A stretch of 64,000 nt of DNA from assembly GCA_020161355.1 (NCBI GenBank), contig JAIUOF010000006.1:62001-126000 (forward strand), read 5' to 3'. This DNA is from Bacteroidota bacterium (lineage in GTDB: Bacteria; Bacteroidota; Bacteroidia; Cytophagales; Spirosomataceae). Numbering within the stretch: the first letter of the stretch is position 1; each line of letters begins with the position of its first letter. A program made the translations under genes and the position numbers. Of this stretch, positions 33,584 to 42,182 are shown in pieces. The notes beneath the pieces are model-generated. The model saw nothing but the letters and a program-made list of their open reading frames with translations. It made no database searches and had not been told where the DNA came from.

Positions 33584-33657
33584 GTAGTTTTTTTTCATAG
33601 TTTAAGGTTAAGATTAGATTAATGAAATGCATCGCCAGATTGAGCGATGCATTTTTG
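33584..33657. repeat. hairpin-leader unit 4 (stem type B)
   Basis: Same leader block with a changed spacer; stem AAATGCATCGC, loop CAGATTGA. Its T-rich end overlaps the -33 box of the recN promoter. Confidence 0.85.
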
Positions 33658-33685
33658 TTTTATAGCACTTACTGCCTTATTTTTG
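33654..33685 (+). promoter_or_regulatory. recN promoter
   Basis: TTTG at 33654-33657, a 20-base spacer, then TATTTTTG at 33678-33685. This fits the Bacteroidota primary-sigma consensus (TTTG, 17-23 bases, TAnnTTTG). It lies 25 bases before the recN ATG. Confidence 0.65.
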
Positions 33686-33710
33686 TACAGAATAATTCAA
33701 TACCTAAATA

Positions 33711-35366
33711 ATGCTCAGCAGCCTTTTAATTAAAAACTATGCCCTTATCAGGCACCTGGAGATTCAGCCCGAAAATGGCCTGAATGTAATAACGGGTGAA
33801 ACTGGTGCGGGTAAGTCAATAATGCTCGGGGCTCTGGGATTATTGATGGGAAACAGGGCTGATGTTAAAGTTTTGTTTGAAGAATCTGAAAAATGCATCG
33901 TTGAAGGCACATTTGATATAGAAAGACTTAATCTAAAGGCTTTTTTTGAGGAAAATGAGCTGGACTATGAACCCCACTGTGTGATTAGAAGGGAGATTCT
34001 CCCGGCCGGAAAATCGAGGGCATTCGTCAATGACAGTCCGGTGACTCTAGACTCACTCAAGGAATTGGGCGTAAAATTGATGGATATTCATTCTCAAAAT
34101 GAAACATTGCAATTGGGTTCCAACATTTTTCAGTTAAACCTCGTTGATAGCTATGCCGCCAACACGCAGGTTTTTGAAGATTATAAAACCGCCTATACAG
34201 AATACAAACAAGCCGAGAAACAACTTCAGAGCCTAAAGGAAAATTCTGCCTCTCTGAAAAAAGAGTTTGAATATAACAGCTTTCTTTTTGAAGAGCTGAA
34301 TGCCTTGAAACCTGAAAACATTGACCAGGCAGAACTCGAATCGGAGCTTTTGATATTGGAAAATGCAGAAGAAGTCAAACGTAAGCTCAGCCTGGCGTTT
34401 GAAAACCTCGCCAACACCGAAATTTCAGGGGTAAATCTGGTAAGAGATGCGGGCATAGCATTGGGGAATATCAGCAGTTTTTCGGAAAAATATAAAAACC
34501 TAAAAGACAGAATTAACAGCACACTGCTGGAGTTGCAGGACATTGTACACGAAATCGAAACTGAAGCCTCTAACGTTGAAACAGATAATCAGAAGACCGA
34601 TTTCCTGAAAGATAAATTAAACGGACTATACCGGCTGCAACAGAAACATGGCGTTGATACTGTGGAGCAATTGGTAACCTTAAAAAATGAGCTTTCCACT
34701 AAAATCGAGCAAGTAATCAACCTCGATGAAGATCTTCAAAAACTAGAAAAAGAAACCACCTTAAAACTTGAAAATCTTCAGAAAAAGGCTGAGGACTTAT
34801 CCAAAAGCAGGCAAAAAATTGCCAAACCGCTGGAAGGTCAAATTGTAAACATTTTGATTGAATTAGGAATACCAGAAGCCCGGCTGGAGATTAATTTTAA
34901 AGATAAAAAATTCTCCCCTGACGGTGCCGACGATATCAATTTTACATTTAGTGCCAACAAAGGAGCTAACCCAAAACCTTTAAAAGATGTAGCCTCCGGA
35001 GGTGAATTTTCAAGAGTAATGTTGGCCTTAAAATATATTTTGGCTGAGAAAAAACAGCTACCAACTATCATTTTTGATGAAATAGACACGGGTATTTCAG
35101 GTGAGGTAGCCATAAAAATGGGCAACATATTGCAGGAAATGTCAGGAAAGCTTCAGGTGATTGCCATTACACATTTGCATCAGATTGCGGGAAAGGGAAG
35201 TTCCCATTTTTATGTTTATAAAGACAATTCTGACACAAAAACCGTAAGTTTGATGCGGAAACTTTCGGGTGATGAACGAATCATCGAAATCGCCAAAATG
35301 ATTGGCGGCCAGAATCCTTCTGAAAGTGCTATAAGAAGTGCGATTGAGATTTTAGGAAATATATAA
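33711..35366 (+). CDS. recN: DNA repair protein RecN
   Basis: 551 residues, typical for RecN. The N-terminus carries LLIKNYALIRHLEIQPENGL and Walker A GETGAGKS (about 29-36). The middle is a long Glu/Lys-rich coiled coil. The C-terminal half has the ABC signature ASGGEFSRVMLALKYIL, Walker B TIIFDEIDTGISG and the H-loop VIAITHLHQIA. RecN is an SMC-like ATPase that helps join broken DNA ends during double-strand break repair. It has a canonical promoter directly upstream, and is followed by a small lipoprotein gene at 32 bases. No LexA-type operator was recognised. Confidence 0.97.
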   Translation: MLSSLLIKNYALIRHLEIQPENGLNVITGETGAGKSIMLGALGLLMGNRADVKVLFEESEKCIVEGTFDIERLNLKAFFEENELDYEPHCVIRREILPAGKSRAFVNDSPVTLDSLKELGVKLMDIHSQNETLQLGSNIFQLNLVDSYAANTQVFEDYKTAYTEYKQAEKQLQSLKENSASLKKEFEYNSFLFEELNALKPENIDQAELESELLILENAEEVKRKLSLAFENLANTEISGVNLVRDAGIALGNISSFSEKYKNLKDRINSTLLELQDIVHEIETEASNVETDNQKTDFLKDKLNGLYRLQQKHGVDTVEQLVTLKNELSTKIEQVINLDEDLQKLEKETTLKLENLQKKAEDLSKSRQKIAKPLEGQIVNILIELGIPEARLEINFKDKKFSPDGADDINFTFSANKGANPKPLKDVASGGEFSRVMLALKYILAEKKQLPTIIFDEIDTGISGEVAIKMGNILQEMSGKLQVIAITHLHQIAGKGSSHFYVYKDNSDTKTVSLMRKLSGDERIIEIAKMIGGQNPSESAIRSAIEILGNI

Positions 35367-35398
35367 TTTTTACAAATAGTAATTTAAGAAAAATAAAC

Positions 35399-35815
35399 AT
35401 GAAGAATCTTTTTAAATTTTCGACTTTGTTGTTGTTGGTTTTTGTTGCTTTTGCCTGCGACCAAAAAACAGACAAAGAAATTGAAACCATAAATGCAGAG
35501 CTCATGAAAGGCCATGATGAAGTCATGCCCAAAACCATGATGATTGCTGACCTTAAAAAAAATCTTTTGGCTGCGGCTGAGGGTAAATCTGAGGAAGTGA
35601 AAAATAAGGCACTGGAGATTTCGACCAACCTACAAAAAGCTGAAGATGATATGTATATGTGGATGGAAAACTACGGAAAAGCTATGAATGAGGTGGAAGA
35701 TAAAACAGAAAAACTTAAACTTTACAAAGAACTGAATACTGAGGTAAATTCATTAAAGGAACTGACAGTGAAGTCAATGGATGATGCCAAAAAATTTATT
35801 GAATCAAATAAGTAA
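35399..35815 (+). CDS. small lipoprotein of unknown function, helical
   Basis: 138 residues. The signal peptide ends in a lipobox (LLLLVFVAFAC, Cys at about residue 19). The mature part is predicted helical and highly charged (MKGHDEVMPKTMMIADLKKNLL..., MYMWMENYGKAMNEVEDKTEKLK). Similar small proteins in Bacteroidota have been loosely annotated as viral A-type inclusion protein, a name that carries no functional meaning. It lies 12 bases before the SCO-family gene, suggesting cotranscription with the SCO/cytochrome pair. Role unknown. Confidence 0.75.
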   Translation: MKNLFKFSTLLLLVFVAFACDQKTDKEIETINAELMKGHDEVMPKTMMIADLKKNLLAAAEGKSEEVKNKALEISTNLQKAEDDMYMWMENYGKAMNEVEDKTEKLKLYKELNTEVNSLKELTVKSMDDAKKFIESNK

Positions 35816-35827
35816 ACAACCGGTTCA

Positions 35828-36454
35828 ATGAAAAAATTACTTTTTACAATCACCATTTTAACTGGTCTTTCAATCTCAATCTGGAGCTGTGGAGATTCCA
35901 ACAGAACTCTCCCCTATTTGGGTCAAAACACTATCGGCCCCAATGGCGACACCATATACCATCAGATCCCGGATTTTACATTTGTAAATCAGGATGGTGA
36001 TACTTTGACGCAAGAGTTTTTCAAAGGCAAAATTTATATCGCAGATTTCTTTTTTACCACCTGCCCTACCATTTGCCCTATCATGAAAACCCAAATGCTC
36101 AGGATTCATGAAAAATTTGAAAACGAACCTGGTCTGCGAATTCTCTCACATACGATCGACCCAAGGCACGACTCAGTGGCGGTATTGAAAAAGTACAAGG
36201 ATAAGCTGGGAGTAAAAGACAACCAATGGCAATTTGTAACCGGTGAACAAGAAAAAATATACGAAATCGCTCAAAAATCATATATGGTTTCTGCTTTGGA
36301 GGATTCTACTGCCGTTGAAGAAGGAGGTTTTGTTCATAGTGGGGCTTTTGTTTTGGTGGATCAAAATCGCAGAATAAGGGGTGTATATGATGGCACAAAA
36401 GAGATTGAAGTTAATAAACTGATCAAAGACATTGAGCTATTGCTTAAGAAATAG
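35828..36454 (+). CDS. SCO family copper-binding/thioredoxin-like protein
   Basis: 208 residues. The N-terminus is a signal or lipoprotein leader (LTGLSISIWSC). The thioredoxin-like fold has the copper-binding CxxxC motif in FFFTTCPTICPIMKTQM (about C79 and C83) and the distal His in GGFVHSGAFVLVD (about H170), with the DPRHDS motif typical of SCO1/SenC. SCO proteins deliver copper to the CuA site of cytochrome c oxidase or reduce its Cys pair. The next gene, a small cytochrome c, overlaps its end by 23 bases, which fits a respiratory role. Confidence 0.9.
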   Translation: MKKLLFTITILTGLSISIWSCGDSNRTLPYLGQNTIGPNGDTIYHQIPDFTFVNQDGDTLTQEFFKGKIYIADFFFTTCPTICPIMKTQMLRIHEKFENEPGLRILSHTIDPRHDSVAVLKKYKDKLGVKDNQWQFVTGEQEKIYEIAQKSYMVSALEDSTAVEEGGFVHSGAFVLVDQNRRIRGVYDGTKEIEVNKLIKDIELLLKK

Positions 36455-36845
36455 TTTCCTTTTGTTATTGGTGGCTTTGAGCGGCTTGGCATGTAAAAGT
36501 CCCGAAGCCATCAAACATGAGCAATATGTAATAGCAGGAGCTGAATTATACGCCAAGCATTGCTCCAATTGCCATGGAAATGAAGGTCAGGGGCTTGGCA
36601 AGCTCTATCCTCCCATTAAAGGGTCTGATTTCCTCGAAAACAAAAACAAGGTCATCTGTATCATAAAGAATGGTTCAAATGGCACAGTGGTAGTAAATGG
36701 AGTAAGTTATGAAGGTAAAATGCCCAAAAATAAAAAGCTGTTTGACCTTGATATAGCACAAATCACCACCTTCATTTATGACAAGTGGTCCGGGGAAAAA
36801 ATCACAACACAAACCGAAGAAGTGACAAGAATTAAGTGTGATTAA
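36432..36845 (+). CDS. c-type cytochrome lipoprotein
   Basis: 137 residues from a TTG start inside the SCO gene (23-base overlap, translational coupling likely). The leader LLLLVALSGLAC is a lipobox. One haem-binding motif CSNCH (about C44, C47, H48) is followed by GNEGQGLGKLYPPIKGSDFL and a distal Met in YEGKMPKNK (about M97), as in small class I cytochromes c. It probably carries electrons to a terminal oxidase at the membrane. The only other possible start lies within the signal region and would remove the n-region, so TTG is preferred. Confidence 0.85.
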   Translation: MSYCLRNSFLLLLVALSGLACKSPEAIKHEQYVIAGAELYAKHCSNCHGNEGQGLGKLYPPIKGSDFLENKNKVICIIKNGSNGTVVVNGVSYEGKMPKNKKLFDLDIAQITTFIYDKWSGEKITTQTEEVTRIKCD

Positions 36846-36852
36846 TTTTCCT

Positions 36853-37425
36853 CTAGTTTGAAGAAGTAGTATCCACCATAGTCTTCAATGAGTCAACCAG
36901 CATAGTACCTTTAGGTTTTCTAAGGGTATAACTTGAAAAATCCTCCGCAGCCTCCATTCCGGCAAAAGCTGTTATACTTTCCCTGGGAGTCTTAATTACT
37001 ACTTTTTTGTTGGAATATATTTTTTTTGTTACCGGATTCCAAATAAGTTCTTCAGTTGAAAGACTTTGTTGAAGTAGTCTGTTATTAAAAAATACGTTTC
37101 CGGTGATGGTATAAAGATTTTTTGATTTGGAATAGCCTCCGGAATCACCCCTGAGCATGGAATATTCTACACCGTTTTTATCTAAAAAATTGACATAAAC
37201 TGCCTTTGGATATTGTTCGTCTTCATTCTGAAATTTAAGTTGTTTGGCAGTTGACATTTTAACTTTTACTCTGCCGGAGTCACTAAATGTAACCGCCAGA
37301 TTATCAGTATTCAAAATAGGACCTGTGTATTCGATAAATTCCTGATTCTTATTCTCTTTTTCACAGCCCAAAAAAGCTGGAACAACCAAAATGATGATTA
37401 GAAAATAAAAAATCAGATTTTTCAT
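36853..37425 (-). CDS. lptC: LPS export ABC transporter periplasmic protein LptC
   Basis: 190 residues. It starts with a lipoprotein-type leader (IIILVVPAFLGCEKE; Cys at about 21), as usual for Bacteroidota LptC. The body follows the LptC jellyroll pattern: NLAVTFSDSGRVKVKMSTAKQL, YPKAVYVNFLDKNG, YTITGNVFFNNRLLQQSLSTE, ELIWNPVTKKIYSNKKVVI. LptC links LptB2FG to LptA in the LPS bridge. The gene is the third of a minus-strand set after coaX and a beta-barrel protein, a gene order widespread in Bacteroidota. It converges with the cytochrome gene with 7 bases between the two stops. Confidence 0.9.
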   Translation of the reverse strand: MKNLIFYFLIIILVVPAFLGCEKENKNQEFIEYTGPILNTDNLAVTFSDSGRVKVKMSTAKQLKFQNEDEQYPKAVYVNFLDKNGVEYSMLRGDSGGYSKSKNLYTITGNVFFNNRLLQQSLSTEELIWNPVTKKIYSNKKVVIKTPRESITAFAGMEAAEDFSSYTLRKPKGTMLVDSLKTMVDTTSSN

Positions 37426-37475
37426 TTATTTAAAAGGAAAACCAGAAATTATCAGAATAATGAAGCTTAAAAAAA

Positions 37476-38759
37476 TTAATCGATTCGTTGTTTGTAAAAC
37501 CACACGCTCATCAGTGAAACGTTCAGACTGATTTTTGTATAGTTTTCCTGAATCTGCCCGGCAGCATTTGAGCCCCTCCTTCCCATCATCACCGCTACAT
37601 CAAAATAACCTGACTTGCCCATGGGTAATGATACACCCAAACTAAAACTGTTATCGATTACTCTGGAGCCATTAACGGTATATGGAGAATTGACATGCTT
37701 AAATCCAAGGCGATAAAATACCAAATCCAGATACTTGGAAGAACTCGAATTAGGCATCCATTCCATCCCAACATTCATTTCGGTGGCATCATTCATCATA
37801 TTTTTCGCATTAGGATCAAACTGATTTACCCCTGTCCAAAGTGTCTTTCCATAATCAGCTGCAAAGACCCAGTTGTAGGTTTTTTCAAGACTTAAACCTA
37901 CTTTATAACTTGAAGGAATACCTGAAGTTACGTTTCTAATACCCAGTGTATCAGGAACTTTGTCATATGCCGGACCTTCACCATTATCTGTCAAAATACT
38001 GTAAGTTCTTATCTGATCACCTTTCAGATCGCGACCCAATTGGTAGAAACTGCCCACGTTAACCTTCCACTTTTTATTGATTTTTTGCTGATAAGCAAGT
38101 CCGGTACGTGCACTTACTCCTTTTAGATTGGTTCTGGAGCTATATCTCTGATAAGAGGCGACTCCTTTCATATTGGCCGAAGTATCAACCGAAATATAGC
38201 CGTAGTTATATTGTCCATCAACTCCAAAATATAATCCCTTGGCAAGTTCAAAAGAATTTGTAAAAGCGATTCTGGATAAGCCACCCTGATTTTTGATTTC
38301 CTGAATTCTTTGTTCTGAAGAACCGGCAAAGTCAATCGTTTTCACTGAAGTATAATCTGAAACCGAATAAGGCCTCATACTTACCCCCATTGCCCACTTG
38401 TTCTTAATTGGAAACACTAAACTGAAGTTGTTCATGTTCATTCCAAAGTTATCAGTAATCTTATTTCCTTGCTGGATAGTCTTATAGGCACCGTTTAACC
38501 CGATGTTAAATGAAACATACTTGTTAAATCCAATGGATCTGTTTTTCACCAATAATGCCGGATTCAACTGATTGACATAGAAGCTATTAGCAAATGAAAC
38601 CCCGGTACCTCCCATCATATCTTGTGAGGCGACGGTTTCAGGGGCAATCTCGCCAATACCTATGATTGAATATGGGGAGCTACCATGTCCTTGTGCGAAA
38701 ACAAGAGAGGTGGGTGTGGCAAAAAATAAATAAAAAAACAGTCTGCTTTTAAATGACAT
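37476..38759 (-). CDS. outer-membrane beta-barrel protein
   Basis: 427 residues. A signal peptide (FFYLFFATPTSLVFAQ) precedes a beta-strand-rich protein with alternating patterns and many Tyr/Phe/Asn. It begins with SSPYSIIGIGEIAPE and MMGGTGVSFANSFYVNQLNPAL, the N-terminal motif of FadL-like or PorV-like Bacteroidota barrels, and ends in an aromatic strand (VSLMSVWFYKQRID). It overlaps the upstream coaX gene by 11 bases and precedes lptC by 50 bases. Its cargo is unknown; the link with lptC suggests cell-envelope biogenesis. Confidence 0.8.
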   Translation of the reverse strand: MSFKSRLFFYLFFATPTSLVFAQGHGSSPYSIIGIGEIAPETVASQDMMGGTGVSFANSFYVNQLNPALLVKNRSIGFNKYVSFNIGLNGAYKTIQQGNKITDNFGMNMNNFSLVFPIKNKWAMGVSMRPYSVSDYTSVKTIDFAGSSEQRIQEIKNQGGLSRIAFTNSFELAKGLYFGVDGQYNYGYISVDTSANMKGVASYQRYSSRTNLKGVSARTGLAYQQKINKKWKVNVGSFYQLGRDLKGDQIRTYSILTDNGEGPAYDKVPDTLGIRNVTSGIPSSYKVGLSLEKTYNWVFAADYGKTLWTGVNQFDPNAKNMMNDATEMNVGMEWMPNSSSSKYLDLVFYRLGFKHVNSPYTVNGSRVIDNSFSLGVSLPMGKSGYFDVAVMMGRRGSNAAGQIQENYTKISLNVSLMSVWFYKQRID

Positions 38760-39462
38760 TATATTCTAAAATTCTATTGAGTCCTTCCAATACCAAATTT
38801 GGAGCTGCAAAGGTCGGATATTTTATCCTACTTTCAAAGTATGGAGCATCTCCTCCGGTGGTAATTATCTGAAAATTAACTTTTTTTTGATATTCTTCAA
38901 TTATTCCGTTGATTTCGGCTAGCAAACCATTCATTACACCACTCTTCATGCATGATTCTGTATCGTCGCCAATGAGCTCAGGAATATCCTCCGAATCCAA
39001 TAACGGTAGTTTTTGGGTAAAAGTATTCAAAGCTTTAAATCTCATTCGCTTTCCGGGTGAAATTATTCCACCCACAAATGCGTTTTCGAAATTCACAAAG
39101 TCGTATTTAATGGCAGTACCAATATCAATTATAAGTATATTTTCGCCGAAAAAATGCACCGTTGCTCCTACTGCGGCAGCAATACGGTCATATCCCAATG
39201 TTTTTGGAGATGCATACTTATTTTTAATTGGCAAACGAGATTCTGAATTTAAAAACAAAACTGAGGGATAATTTTTAAATAATGATTTTAGTTCTTCGGT
39301 GGTTTTTACAACTGAAGATATAATTATCCGGTCATTTTCTGCTATTCTGATAAAATCGAATAGTCTTTCGGCAGCAGGAATCCGCTGAACATTCAGCAAT
39401 CTGCCATGTTCAAAATAACCCACTTTGGTTCGGGTATTACCTATGTCAATGCAAATATTCAC
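38749..39462 (-). CDS. coaX: type III pantothenate kinase
   Basis: 237 residues. The three phosphate/pantothenate motifs are present: CIDIGNTRTKVGYF (N-terminal P-loop-like), LGYDRIAAAVGA and LIIDIGTAIKYDFVN, followed by GGIISPGKRMRFKALNTFT. The protein phosphorylates pantothenate in the first step of coenzyme A synthesis; type III enzymes need K+ and are not feedback-inhibited by CoA. It is the first gene of the coaX / barrel / lptC set. The gene before it on the same strand (MFS transporter) is separated by a hairpin terminator. Confidence 0.95.
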   Translation of the reverse strand: MNICIDIGNTRTKVGYFEHGRLLNVQRIPAAERLFDFIRIAENDRIIISSVVKTTEELKSLFKNYPSVLFLNSESRLPIKNKYASPKTLGYDRIAAAVGATVHFFGENILIIDIGTAIKYDFVNFENAFVGGIISPGKRMRFKALNTFTQKLPLLDSEDIPELIGDDTESCMKSGVMNGLLAEINGIIEEYQKKVNFQIITTGGDAPYFESRIKYPTFAAPNLVLEGLNRILEYNVI

Positions 39463-39475
39463 CTGAAATAAAAAT

Positions 39476-39502
39476 AAAGGTGACCCCTGAAGATCACCTT
39501 TT
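39476..39502 (-). terminator. intrinsic terminator of the MFS transporter gene
   Basis: AAAGGTGA and TCACCTTT arms around a 9-base loop; T-rich tracts flank both sides. It lies between the MFS stop codon and the start of coaX. Confidence 0.75.
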
Positions 39503-39525
39503 TGAAAAGTTTTTTAAAAAATTAA

Positions 39526-40743
39526 TCAATGAGCTGCTCCTTCTACGTTTTTCTTTTTCATCACAAAAAATAATACCGCAAATGCAATCACCAATACAGC
39601 CGGAATCACAGCAATATTGTCTAAAGTAGCCTGACCAGCTGCAAGTTCGAGAGCATCTCCGGTTAATCCTTTCGCCGAAGCTTCTGCTTTCTCAGCATCA
39701 AGCCATCCACCAATTATAGGTTGAAAAATAGACACGCCTACCATTCCAACGCCGCCTATGAGCGACATGCCCAAGGCACCTGTTTTGGGTAAATATACGG
39801 CTATAAATGAAATCATATTAGGCCAGAAATAAGCCACTCCGATAGCAAACAAAATGGCAGCAACATACACCATACCTCCAGTTGCCTGACTCATTAATAC
39901 TATTGCAATTGTAGCGATTATAGATGATCCCAGCAATACCCCTGTAATATTTAAACGATGAATCAATGGACCGGCAAACAAGCGACCAACGGCCATTAAA
40001 CCTGTAACCAATGCTAATATCAATAATGGCTTGGCTCCCGCCGCTCCTAAAATTCTTTCTACCCAGCTTTGTGTTCCCAGCTCAGTGGTAGCAGTCATAA
40101 TCATACATACCAACATTAACCAGTAAAGCGGAGAACTCAATATTGCCTTAAGATTTTGAGCAGTAGAAGCACCACCTTCTTCTTTGTGCTCAGGAAATTT
40201 TTGTCCCCAAAATAAAACAGCATAAATAATTGTCGGAATGTACATAACCGCAATTTTCGCCTGCCATCCCATACCTGAATCGGTCATAAAATTGGCAATG
40301 AGTGTACCGATGGCTATTCCTCCGGGAAACCAAACATGAAAACGGTTGAGCATGGTAGCCTTCTTGTCGCCATCAAACATTCCGGCAATCATTGGATTAT
40401 AGGCAGCCTCAACCAGTCCATTTCCAAAACTTATAAAAAAGGTAGAGAAAAACAACGGCCAATAACTGGTAGAAAGTATAGAAAAAGTAATACCCACAAT
40501 ATGGCTCACAAAAGCCAGCCAGCCGATATTTTTGGGCCCAAGTGTATTGTAAAGCGGTCCACCTACAAGTGTTGCGATTGGGAATCCGAACAAACCCATA
40601 AAATTGATCCAGCCGAGTTGGGTATCAGTTAGGGTAAATTCTTTGGCAAGGTCATTCATGATACCTGCCCTTATACCAAAAGCAAAAGCAGTGGTAATCA
40701 ATGCAAAACAACTTGCAATAAAAAGACGATTTTTGTTTACCAT
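39526..40743 (-). CDS. major facilitator superfamily transporter
   Basis: 405 residues with about 12 hydrophobic helices and the usual central loop (HKEEGGASTAQNL). The first loop has GGPLYNTLGPK, a variant of the MFS motif A. It ends in KKKNVEGAAH. The protein diverges from the Gfo/Idh oxidoreductase gene across 183 bases, and the pair suggests uptake of a sugar derivative used by the oxidoreductases and the isomerase at 44.1 kb. Its substrate cannot be read from the sequence. Confidence 0.9.
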   Translation of the reverse strand: MVNKNRLFIASCFALITTAFAFGIRAGIMNDLAKEFTLTDTQLGWINFMGLFGFPIATLVGGPLYNTLGPKNIGWLAFVSHIVGITFSILSTSYWPLFFSTFFISFGNGLVEAAYNPMIAGMFDGDKKATMLNRFHVWFPGGIAIGTLIANFMTDSGMGWQAKIAVMYIPTIIYAVLFWGQKFPEHKEEGGASTAQNLKAILSSPLYWLMLVCMIMTATTELGTQSWVERILGAAGAKPLLILALVTGLMAVGRLFAGPLIHRLNITGVLLGSSIIATIAIVLMSQATGGMVYVAAILFAIGVAYFWPNMISFIAVYLPKTGALGMSLIGGVGMVGVSIFQPIIGGWLDAEKAEASAKGLTGDALELAAGQATLDNIAVIPAVLVIAFAVLFFVMKKKNVEGAAH

Positions 40744-40926
40744 AATAATTTTGTGTTTTTAAGGGTTGAAATTTTCGTAAATGTACATTTTTTTAACTTT
40801 GGGCAAAAGATTTTTTTCATTTTATCAATTTAATAAATTAAAGATTTTATTGAATTCTTCAAACTCTGATTTATTTAAATTTCCTATATTGCAAGCCAAA
40901 ATATTACCTTAAAAAAATTCAACCGT

Positions 40927-42135
40927 ATGTCAAGAAAAGTGAGAATGGGTATGATTGGCGGAAGCCTTGAAGCCTTTATCGGAGCTGTACACCGCAGAGG
41001 GGCTGCCCTTGATGGAGAAATCGAACTTGTATGTGGAGCTTTCAGCTCAGACCCCGCCAAGTCAAAAGCCACCGGCGAAGCACTTTACCTCCCGGCCAAT
41101 AGAGTTTATGGCTCTTATAAAGAAATGATTCTGAAAGAAAAGGAGCTTCCAGAAGGAGAGCGAATGGATTTTGTATCTATAGTTACGCCCAATCATGTGC
41201 ACTTTGAAGCGGCAAAATTTGCGATTGAAAACGGTTTCCATGTGGTTTTGGACAAACCAATAACCCTCACAATGGAAGAAGCTAAAGCACTTGAAAAAAT
41301 TGTTAATGGTTCCGATGTGATTTTTGCCCTTACCCACAACTACACCGCCTACCCCATGGTAAAGGAAGCCAGGCAAATTGTAAAATCTGGAAAAATTGGT
41401 CAGATAAGAAAAGTAATAGTGGAATACCCTCAAGGTTGGCTGTCACAATTGGTTGAAGCCACAGGTCAAAAACAAGCTGCCTGGCGTACTGACCCTGCAA
41501 GATGCGGAGCCGGCGGAGGAATCGGAGATATCGGAACACATGCAGAAAATCTTGCCGAATATATCACCGGATTAAAAATCACTGAGCTATGTGCCGATCT
41601 TACCATTTTTGTTGATGGTAGAAAACTGGATGATGATGCCAATATTCTATTGAGATTTGACAACGGGGCTAAAGGCGTGCTGCATAATAGTCAAATTTGC
41701 AATGGTGAAGAAAACGACCTGAATATCAGAGTGTATGGAGAATTTGGCGGCCTGAAATGGAGACAAATGGAACCCAACACCCTGGAGCTGACCAATCAGG
41801 AAAACGGTTCGCACATCATCAGAACCGGCGTTGGGAATCTTTCAGCACAAGCAGCTGCTCACACCCGCCAACCGGCCGGTCACCCTGAAGGATATGTGGA
41901 GACATTCGCCAATATTTACCGCAATTTCGCATATGCATTAAGAGCCAGATGGGGTAACTCCTCTGCCACTGCAGCTGTAGGAAACCTTGGCAATGACCAT
42001 ACGATTTCAGGTCAGTATAATCCGGAGATTCATGATTTCCCGGGTATTGAAGAAGGAATGAGAGGCATGGGCTTTATTCAGACTGTAATCAAATCAAACA
42101 ATTCAGACCAGAAATGGACAAAATTTGAAATATAA
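40927..42135 (+). CDS. Gfo/Idh/MocA family oxidoreductase (402 aa)
   Basis: The N-terminal Rossmann domain has GMIGGSLEAFIGAVHRR (a G-x-G-G-x(5)-G pattern) and the segment MDFVSIVTPNHVHFEAAKFAIENGFHVVLDKPITLT; the usual EKP motif is DKP here. The C-terminal domain has GGIGDIGTHAENLAEYITG, where the Asp and His are expected catalytic residues. It ends with the long tail HDFPGIEEGMRGMGF, typical of this larger subgroup. Family members oxidise or reduce sugars with NAD(P). No signal peptide was seen, so it is cytoplasmic. It lies 47 bases before a second, different family member. Confidence 0.92.
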   Translation: MSRKVRMGMIGGSLEAFIGAVHRRGAALDGEIELVCGAFSSDPAKSKATGEALYLPANRVYGSYKEMILKEKELPEGERMDFVSIVTPNHVHFEAAKFAIENGFHVVLDKPITLTMEEAKALEKIVNGSDVIFALTHNYTAYPMVKEARQIVKSGKIGQIRKVIVEYPQGWLSQLVEATGQKQAAWRTDPARCGAGGGIGDIGTHAENLAEYITGLKITELCADLTIFVDGRKLDDDANILLRFDNGAKGVLHNSQICNGEENDLNIRVYGEFGGLKWRQMEPNTLELTNQENGSHIIRTGVGNLSAQAAAHTRQPAGHPEGYVETFANIYRNFAYALRARWGNSSATAAVGNLGNDHTISGQYNPEIHDFPGIEEGMRGMGFIQTVIKSNNSDQKWTKFEI

Positions 42136-42182
42136 TTTGATTCAAATATTTGAAATTTAACCTTTTAACATAGATAATAAAA

